From positions 23,002,001 to 23,066,000 of the forward strand of contig OZ316896.1 of NCBI GenBank assembly GCA_973895155.1: 64,000 bases of DNA, written 5' to 3'. Origin of the DNA: Marsupella aquatica (taxonomy: Eukaryota; Marchantiophyta). A program made the translations under genes and the position numbers. Positions 56,736 through 64,000 of the stretch are shown here, in pieces. A model generated the notes under the pieces. It was not told the DNA's origin. It made no database searches and saw only the letters and a list, made by a program, of their open reading frames with translations. Positions within the stretch are counted from its first letter, which is position 1. The number at the start of each line of letters is the position of its first letter.

Positions 56736-56959
56736 CTCACAAGTGGGTGGTTGTACGTAGCTAAATTCCCCGGAGACACGTAGGGGAGAGGTCAAAATAC
56801 TCAGAGTGTGATATACCCTGGTACCTGTGGGCTTCAGTAGGTAATTTGGGTGCATTACCCCAAGATGGCCGGAATACCTACTTCTTTGTTATCAAACAAT
56901 GAATTACCGGGGGAATGTTGGGAAATACCCTGCACCCAAACCATGCATATCCTCCTTGT
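56736..56959. other. Spacer after satellite
   Basis: Non-coding DNA rich in AATACC and CCGG(A/G)G phrases, possibly the ancestral flank of the satellite. No gene is seen. Confidence 0.4.
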
Positions 56960-57050
56960 GAGCTCTAGCTTGAGTTGCAGCGACGTCGAATCAAAGGGTG
57001 GTGACAATGAGGGCGGATGGAGTGAAGGAGATGACTGCGACTATGGGATT
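56960..57050 (+). pseudogene. DVR gene fragment fused to a SINE-like repeat
   Basis: About 91 bp match the DVR coding sense strand (source 24628-24719, transit-peptide region) with scattered changes. Read in the DVR frame it gives VAATSN, VRAD-like and TATMG phrases. It breaks off exactly at GGGATT, where it joins the B-box end of a reversed SINE-like repeat. The shared AATCCC at the junction is a microhomology. Confidence 0.85.
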
Positions 57051-57150
57051 GAACCGGGGATCTCTCGGTTCCAGGCTTATCGTCTAACCAACCAAAGTTG
57101 CTTAATTTAGTCTTTCTTTTCTGCAGCTCAAGGCTTCATCTTCCGAGAGA
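57046..57150 (-). mobile_element. SINE-like repeat head, reversed, joined to DVR fragment
   Basis: On the minus strand it reads, in order, a CT tract, GGAAGATGAAGCC, GAGCTGCAGAAAAGAAAG, an A-box-like TTTGGTTGGTTAGACGATAA and GAACCGAGAGATCCCCGGTT. This follows the head of repeat copies A and B. Confidence 0.8.
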
Positions 57151-57212
57151 GAGAGTACTCAACTCAGCTTAGTTAGTGTAAAGGCCCTTAGATATTCTAC
57201 TCTTAGAGACAA

Positions 57213-57216
57213 CACC
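57213..57216. other. E3 target-site duplication, left (CACC)
   Basis: CACC precedes E3 and recurs directly after it at 58514-58517. Confidence 0.85.
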
Positions 57217-58513
57217 AACAAAGTGATGAACCAAACGAGAAGTATGACCACCAAATGAGAAGTGTGTTTTTGATTTCCCAAAAAATGGCAAAAAATGACA
57301 AAAATTAATATCAAAAATGCTATTTTCAGGATGAATCCAGAATTTCATCCAACATTGGATTTCAAGTTGAGATATTGTCGACCCAAAAACAAACAATTGT
57401 CACAATCCAGAATTTCGAGACACTTCACTTGTAAAAAGGGCAAAAACCCAAAACCTGGAAAACAGTGCTTTTCACGTCATCCCTTGACTTTGTTTTTGAC
57501 CATAGTTGGATAAGGCGTATCCAAAGCTGATAAGGTGTATCCCCACGGCCTCTTATTAAACCAAATATATTTCATGGAGCAGATGGGGTTGATTCAAGGG
57601 TAGAATCCCAAAAACTCATCATTCATCCAAAAATGTGCTACAAAATAAAGTTCATATTCTTGAAAAGTATCTTTACAAAGAGCCCAAGATCATGAGCAGA
57701 CCAAAACATGAACGGAAGCACAGGAATGAAGCTAACTCTAAGCTTCACGATACATATCCACGAGCCTTGCTTGCTGATCTTTCTCAAGATTGTGCCAGTC
57801 TTCTTGAAATCAACTTAGTTCAGACCTTGAAAATAAACCCAAAGAAATCGATTGGTGAAAGATTTGGGGTTTCCATCCTAAAAAACCAACATGAACATTC
57901 TGAAGGGGTTCTCCTTCGGGAATGTTTGTCAGCATTTCATTTACTTCCTCAAACTGGCTTCTTTCTAGTCTAAACATACCCCAGACTCGTGTACAAATTA
58001 CGAGCTGGTTCCATTTCTTTGAGAATGATGCATGGACCAAGCCACACCATTGTTTTTAATTGCTTCAATCTTTCCTCAGCTGAGATCTTGGAGGAATCAA
58101 ATTCATCCTCTATGCAACAAACTTTCAAAATGGGCCACATGAAAGTTTCAACGATCTCATCAGAAAGTCCATCCAAAAGCAATCTGGATTCCCTTCCCAA
58201 ATTTCATCGCAGTTGGTTAAAAGTTACCATTGAAAAGAATCATATGGGAATATTCTTAAAAGGTAAATCGATCTCAAAACTTTTACTACGTTTAATTTTT
58301 GTTTTTTTAGAATTCCGCGGTGGGATCCGAAATGGGATACGCTGTATCACTGGTTCGTATTCAAGTCAATTTTCCCATTTTTTAAAATCTAAAAACTAGT
58401 TTCTTGAGGGAATACCAATTCCGCATCCAGGACCTTTTTGCCTTAGACATTTTTTCCGTCGCGGGAAAAATGAGAAGTGTGGTCACACTTCACGTTTGGT
58501 CTGTCACTGTGTT
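57217..58513. mobile_element. E3: 1.3-kb non-autonomous element with E1-type ends
   Basis: 1,297 bp bounded by E1-like terminal repeats (57217-57248 and 58482-58513) sharing AACANAGTGA and GACCAAACG, and GAAGTGTGAC at the right end, with a 4-bp duplication CACC. It carries no recognisable transposase or methyltransferase; short frames at 57635-58399 have no family. Palindromic sites are also present: TTGGATA/TATCCAA at 57506-57524, and GATAC-GCT-GTATC at 58336-58348 (three-base spacer). It is likely mobilised by a relative of the E1 transposase. Confidence 0.88.
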
Positions 58514-60828
58514 CACCTATCTTCCCTAGGCCCTCACTCTATGTAAAAGAAGTGGACGCCCTGCGATCGGGCACTTTTCTTGTTTACCCCTTGTTATTTC
58601 CATTTTACTATTAAAAGTTCCCTTATTACCGGTAATAATTATAATTATTAGTTCAAAATGAATAAAAATTACCCTTCGAGCGTTTGCACGTCCTCCACGT
58701 ATTAGTTAAGACTGAGGGCCCAGGGCCTATCTTGCAATCTTTGCGACAGGTATTAAGTGCTCCAAGCCCAAAGACTCTAGGGGGTATTTGTTAAATTCTA
58801 GATTATATCATTCATGTAAGAATGAGAGGTACGTAGAGGACACAATGCTAGCCCTCACTGGTGAGTATATATTCCTTAATAGTACTCTCTTTAGCCCTTG
58901 CTGATGTGTCATTGTTTTCTATAAAAAGAATGGACCCTTTTTACTCAAGGCCTTGTATTCATTATAGCTACATCATTCTAGTGCTTCATTATTTTAACTT
59001 ATTGAAAAATATATCAAACCTAAGCTATACTATCATTTCTAAATTTATTAAAATACAATTTAAAAAAAAAAAATGAAAATATAAAGTAACCATAAAACTT
59101 GCAATTATGAAGAGCATGTGAATTGAAGCCCATCGAAAAATCTCAAACTCTGTGCCCAGGACAGGGAGGCGCCGGCCCAGAGGAGAGGTTGTTGGTCATG
59201 GAAATGTCAGAATGATTTCTACGTTAGATCTAATTAAGGTACAGCCTTGTCTCAATACATCTTTGTGGTGCAGTGGTGGAGGGTTCCAGTTTGAACCTTG
59301 ACGTCACGAGTTCAAATCAATAATAGTTTTTCCTTTCCCTCCAATTAATGGCAGAGAAAAGGTGACAAAGATCTCAATTAATTAAACCTAAAGGGGTTCA
59401 ATCAATTTTTCTACATTGAATAATAAATGGAACATATATGGGGGTCCAAGTAATTCACACATAGAAAAAAATACAAGGAAGCCAGCCATGGGAGAACCAA
59501 ATAAAAATAAAAATAATCACCAAAACAAATTAGAGTTGTGAGACTGAAACAGTGATGTACCATAAGGGGAAGTCCCAAAAAATCTGTAGTCAGTATCTCT
59601 AAACCTGACATACTTGGCTCATGTATTTTAGCTTTAGTGTCTGCGATGGATCTTAAAGTTACCCGAAGCTCGTGTTTTTGTAAAGCCCTCCTAAAAGTTT
59701 AGACAAAATAAGCTCTCCACCTGGGCCCACTCCTTGGCGTGTAGGATTGGTAGATCCATACGTGTATGGCCCCACTTCTTGTACAACCAACAGCTGCAAC
59801 AGTTTTCACTCCAATGGTGGAGATTTAATTTCAGAGTAATAAAATTAAATTAGTTCATGGACCCCCTGGTTACATTTCTTAGGCCTTGTTTGAGTAAAAA
59901 GAATGTATGTAATACTAGCTTTAACTCAAGTTGTGAGAGTCTATTAATATGGTCCAAAATGCTATGGTATCACAGATTATTCTGATGAGATAGTTTTACA
60001 AATTTTAGGGAAAGCATAATAGAAATTAATTACCTCATCCAAATGTGATTTTGCAATCTTCTTCATAATGACCAGGAAAATAAGGGCCTTTATCTTGCGT
60101 TTTGAGAGGCTAATGTGGTCCATAATGCTCAGCTGGCATACATTAAAACACTTAAGATCTATGAGATATTTTCACTAATTTTAGAACATTAATTAATAAA
60201 CCCAAGGCACAATTTTTTTCCATTAGTTGATTTAGGCATTTAATGACACTATATTTGACCACTGAAGTGCCCTGGGTACTCAATTTGAGTTGAGAAGATT
60301 AATTTCTCAAGATCAATTGAGATATCTGCTTTTCTCAACAAGGAACCTTAAGCTTTCTAGTAGCTGAGTCCTCTTTAGAATATTTGTCGCCCGATTTGTC
60401 AATGTACTTTCAAATAATTGGAAATCTTGGAGATTTCATTGAAGTCTGAATTTGACAAGTTTGGAATTAAAGGTTAATAGCCTCATGACCTTCACTTAGA
60501 AGATAGAGTCTGATTAGGAAAGGAAACTTGCATTGTTTAGATTAGATTTTCTCACAAAATTACGATGGACCCGTTTAACCATGGCCTGAGCAATTTGACA
60601 GTTTTTCAACGGCCACATGGATACTTTGCTTTGCAGGCCAAAATTGACAGGGTGATAATCACACATGAATACTCTGCTTTGCAGGCCAAAATGGTAGTTT
60701 GCCTAAATTACAAAAGACTAAAAATCTTACTCCATGTGCTAGTTACACTTTATCAAGTTAGTATTAGTTATTGTTTATTATATGAAAATGCTTTTCAAAT
60801 TTTTGAATTTAATTTTGGAAGGTACCTC
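58514..60828. other. AT-rich intergenic DNA
   Basis: No gene is recognised over 2.3 kb. It contains poly-A/T stretches, a SINE-like sequence near 59.25 kb, and a near-duplicate phrase at 60610-60690 (TACTTTGCTTTGCAGGCCAAAAT and ACTCTGCTTTGCAGGCCAAAAT). Confidence 0.55.
59247..59345 (+). mobile_element. tRNA-derived SINE-like sequence, second type
   Basis: A-box-like TGTGGTGCAGTGGTGGAG and B-box-like ACGAGTTCAAATC are at tRNA-like spacing. The head differs from the GGTTCAATCC family elsewhere in the window. Confidence 0.55.
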
Positions 60829-61151
60829 TCTGGGTCGGTAATGAGAAGATTTAGAGAGGCTGACAGATACCGATTGACAGTACTTTACTTATGTGGTCAC
60901 TTTACAGTACTTTACTTATGTGGTCACTGCAATTGAATTGGACGATGTGGGCTAAGTTAGCTAAGAACTTTTGGAAGCTACCGAAAAATTCAGGACCTTC
61001 AAATGTCCACCTCCGTCAGATGATCGCCAATTTTTCGCGGTGCATATGCGGCAATCCCTTGGCCTCGAACATTGTCTAGTCAGAATTGCAACAATAATGA
61101 CACAATTTCACTATTGAAATCATCCTTTGACGAACTCGTGTGCAGAAATAT
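60829..61151. repeat. Partial, older copy of part of the segmental duplication
   Basis: Matches 26960-27245 (and 61690-61968) with several substitutions, a small deletion (TCATTGG reduced to TGG) and an internal 28-bp tandem duplication (TTTACAGTACTTTACTTATG repeat). It stops at CAGAAATATG, where copy 2 begins. Confidence 0.9.
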
Positions 61152-61152
61152 G

Positions 61153-64000
61153 GTCCTAATAGAGGGAAGAGATCAGCAATTGAATGCACAATGATGGGAA
61201 AGATGTTGCCGCCCCACAACTCACCACCGTCGCCAAAACCGTTACTTAGCTAAGGAGAATTTAAAGCCAAAATCCAAGGGGAAGATTGTGGCAAGTTTTC
61301 GACAGTCTAGAGTTGATAGTAGTAAAGTTGGCACTGCCAAACTCAAACTGGGGGGAACGTTGCCAAACCAAAGACACAAACAATGCAGAAGGCTAAGCGG
61401 GACTCCACAGCATAGTTTATTGATTTTAATAGGGAAATGCCACATTTACAAAAGATTACAAAAGGGACATATACATATTGCAATGTGAATTGGACTAGAC
61501 AAAAACTGCTTTGGCCGAGGTGCACCCCGGGGGTGCACCAGACACAAGCAATAACGAAGGATTGTTACCTCACAACAAGTTTAGTGAGGTAACCAAACAA
61601 GTGTTTGGGAGAGTACAACAGTGAAATTGAATGATTGAGTGGATACTCCTCAAAGGGACATCTACTACATTGATTTCAGATGATCAGATTTAGAGAGGCT
61701 GACAGATATCGATTGACAGTACTTTACTTCTGTGGTCACTGCAATTGAATTGGACGATGTGGGCTAAGTTAGCTAAGAACTTTTCATTGGAAGCTACCGA
61801 AAAATTCAGGACATTCAAATGTCCACCTCCGTCAGATGATCGCCAATTTTTCGCGGTGCATATGCGGCAATCCCTTGGCCTCGAAACATTGTCTAGTCAG
61901 AATTGCAACAATAATGACACAATTTCACTATTGAAATCATCCTTTGACGAACTCGTGTGCAGAAATATGCTTGCAATGGAATTCATGAACCGAATCAAAG
62001 GCCAATGACACGTTGGCCCGCACGTTGGTGAGAAGACGATGTCAAGGAGTGAGAGCCTCCCTACCCCGATCCTGTTGAAGGACCCGGACCCATTAGTTAA
62101 CGGCAGTGACGGGTATCCGAGGGTAGCCACCTGAACACCAAGTCTCAGAGACCAATGAGGCCATCTATGGAACATGAAGAGCCAGGTGAGTCAACGAGAC
62201 AAACATACTCTATATAATGATCAGGTCGACACTTTCAAGTTTCAACATTCTAAAGGGATGGTGGTCCTTCTAGATTGGTACGGTCGGAATGATCGATTGA
62301 CCGGCACTAGCTTACGTACTTAAACAACATTTCATGCCAGGAGTCGGATACTTGGCGAATCGGAGGTAGTATGAAAACACTAGGGTACATAGTCAGAGGC
62401 AGTAGATGGATTGCAGCTGAGAAAGTCAGTCTCTGGCCGGCCTGCATTGAGAGGCAGTAGATGGATTCGAGCTGAGAAAGGAACTCATGCATACAAGGCC
62501 AGGTCTCGACCAAACTTACACTATATCACCTATGCCTCCCAAAAAGTCTGTCACCCTTTTACAAAAGGAGAAAAAAACCTGAGCCAATCTTCGCCCCTAG
62601 TCAAAAATTGATTTTTTTGGCACCTTAAAATACACCCATACATCGCTCTTATCAAATTTCTGCCGTAAGTTCAAGTTGCCCAACCTATCCGAAATGAGAA
62701 TTTTTCACACTCTTGGTAAGAGATAGCTTAGTATAGGGTTGAGTGATCCCTTATGTACGCCCGTATGTATGAAATGCAGGATGAAAATAATGTCAATTTT
62801 TATTTTGAACATGAGGATAAAAATAACATAGTCTAACAACACATTGGCAAGACTGAAAAATAAATGTTGACACCTTATCTAATTAAGGCAGATTGAAACG
62901 AAAATACATAACAAAAATTTCAATAAAACAAATTTAAACCTGAGTACCCCAAACTAGGTAACATCAGAATCATCTTGTCTAGCTTATTTGAATGACTTGC
63001 TGTATATCTTTATTAATGTCATTCTGGTCCATCCTCTATGCGGGACTCTATGGTGGGAACCCTTCTTGCTACCTTGTCTTATTTGAACTACTGCTCAAAG
63101 CCTATATCTCAATATTAAATATTCTAGTAACCATTTCTAAAGAGATCCTAAAACAGACATCTTTGAGTAGGCTCAAATTTGTTCAGTAGGGTTTTTGATC
63201 TTTTCTAGTGGTTGAATATTCTCTGGGTTTCTCGCTCTTCCTTGGTTTTCCCCTTTGCCTATGGTAGCTCTTTTTCTTTTTTTCTCGTTTTGTGATACTA
63301 TACTATACTATACTATACTATACTATACTATACTATACTATACTATACTATACTATACTATACTAGAGACTCAAATGTGTGAAATGTGTGAAACGTGTCC
63401 ATCTTCGTCGGTGAAAGCTGTAGGAAGGAAATATGTAGCTCCCTGGCTATTGTTAGAAGACATCCAGAGTCCCAATAAGTTCGTGAAGGACCATGGGTTA
63501 TCTCGAAAATTGAAGGACCGTCTCTTCTCTGTGTTGACTGCACGCCTTGTCAAACGGACCTGGCCCCGGCCCGAATCCACTGGATTCCATGCCAGGACCT
63601 TGTAGAAACCATCCCACTATTAAAGGCTCAGACCTCTGCTGAGAACCATATCGGTCTGCCTTGATCACCTACACAATCGTGATAATGCAGCTTTCATTCT
63701 TGAGCTGCTCACTACACTGGATGCATGCAGACGACTAGCTGGTGTACCTTGGTTTTGATATTTCAGCGTGTTTAGTTCTTGAGTAATGTGGCTTCTGATC
63801 GAACGATTTGTGTGATCGATCAATCACAACAAAAATCGTCAGGCTGCGTGGTTTCTCTTTCTAGTCTGCCTTTCAGGACACAACAACGAGCCGTGAATAG
63901 TTAGTTCGTTCGTGATTGCGAAGCGAATCTGAAGGGAAGAGGCTGAGGTCAGGCTTCCTCCATTGAGCAACAGTCACATATTGGTGCTTTGAGGAATTCC
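61153..64000. repeat. Segmental duplication, copy 2, runs off the window
   Basis: Matches 26430-29257 through to the last base. The offset is 34,723 bp before and 34,743 bp after the pentamer microsatellite. Copy 1 continues into the polyphenol oxidase 158 bp later, so a second polyphenol oxidase probably starts just beyond the window. Confidence 0.97.
63296..63364. repeat. TATAC pentamer microsatellite, longer allele
   Basis: The same tract as 28571-28622 with four more units. Confidence 0.97.

Noticed and set aside
55542-56855. Several overlapping frames of 80-136 codons on both strands
   Set aside because: They are periodic translations of the 147-bp satellite, not genes.

Overview
The window is nuclear DNA of a land plant. 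The GT-AG introns, plastid and mitochondrial targeting sequences and plant-only gene families show this. A bryophyte, possibly a liverwort, is my best guess, because the window holds an intronless ELO-type PUFA elongase and a polyphenol oxidase with a secretory signal. The species is inferred, not proven.

Host genes, left to right: the 5' part of a mitochondrial 2-oxoglutarate dehydrogenase E2 gene (219-2238, -); a BTB/LRR gene of the FBL11 type (about 4433-11938, +); SDE2 (13778-16026, -); a fatty-acid elongase (21161-22036, +); divinyl chlorophyllide reductase (23589-24902, -); a polyphenol oxidase (29415-31739, +); and a 5'-truncated FUSC-type aromatic-acid exporter (32724-33872, -). These are ordinary housekeeping or metabolic genes that do not form a pathway. 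The spaces between them carry tRNA-derived SINEs, minisatellites and an inverted pair of about 1-kb repeats. A block of about 2.8 kb just upstream of the polyphenol oxidase (26430-29257) recurs almost unchanged at 61153-64000, where the window ends.

The remarkable part is 37.5-58.5 kb, which holds a family of terminal-inverted-repeat DNA transposons. E1 (44516-54564, 10,049 bp) has 32-bp terminal inverted repeats with one mismatch and a 4-bp target duplication (GGTT). It carries two convergent gene sets: a DUF7869-type transposase candidate (- strand), and a gene joining an unknown N-terminal domain, a ParB-like domain and a beta-class N6A/N4C DNA methyltransferase (+ strand). E3 (57217-58513) is a 1.3-kb non-autonomous relative with the same ends and target duplication CACC. 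E2 (from 37493 to about 42800) is a diverged relative in the opposite orientation. It has lost the transposase C-terminal half and most of the methyltransferase.

E1 also holds at least nine exact copies of the palindrome GATAC-NN-GTATC, mostly in its non-coding parts. E2 has its own version, GATAA-NN-TTATC, at its ends. A ParB-like protein fused to a DNA methyltransferase, with element-specific dispersed palindromes, suggests a self-recognition or self-marking system on a eukaryotic transposon. This link is inference. The copies seen here are decayed by stops and frameshifts.
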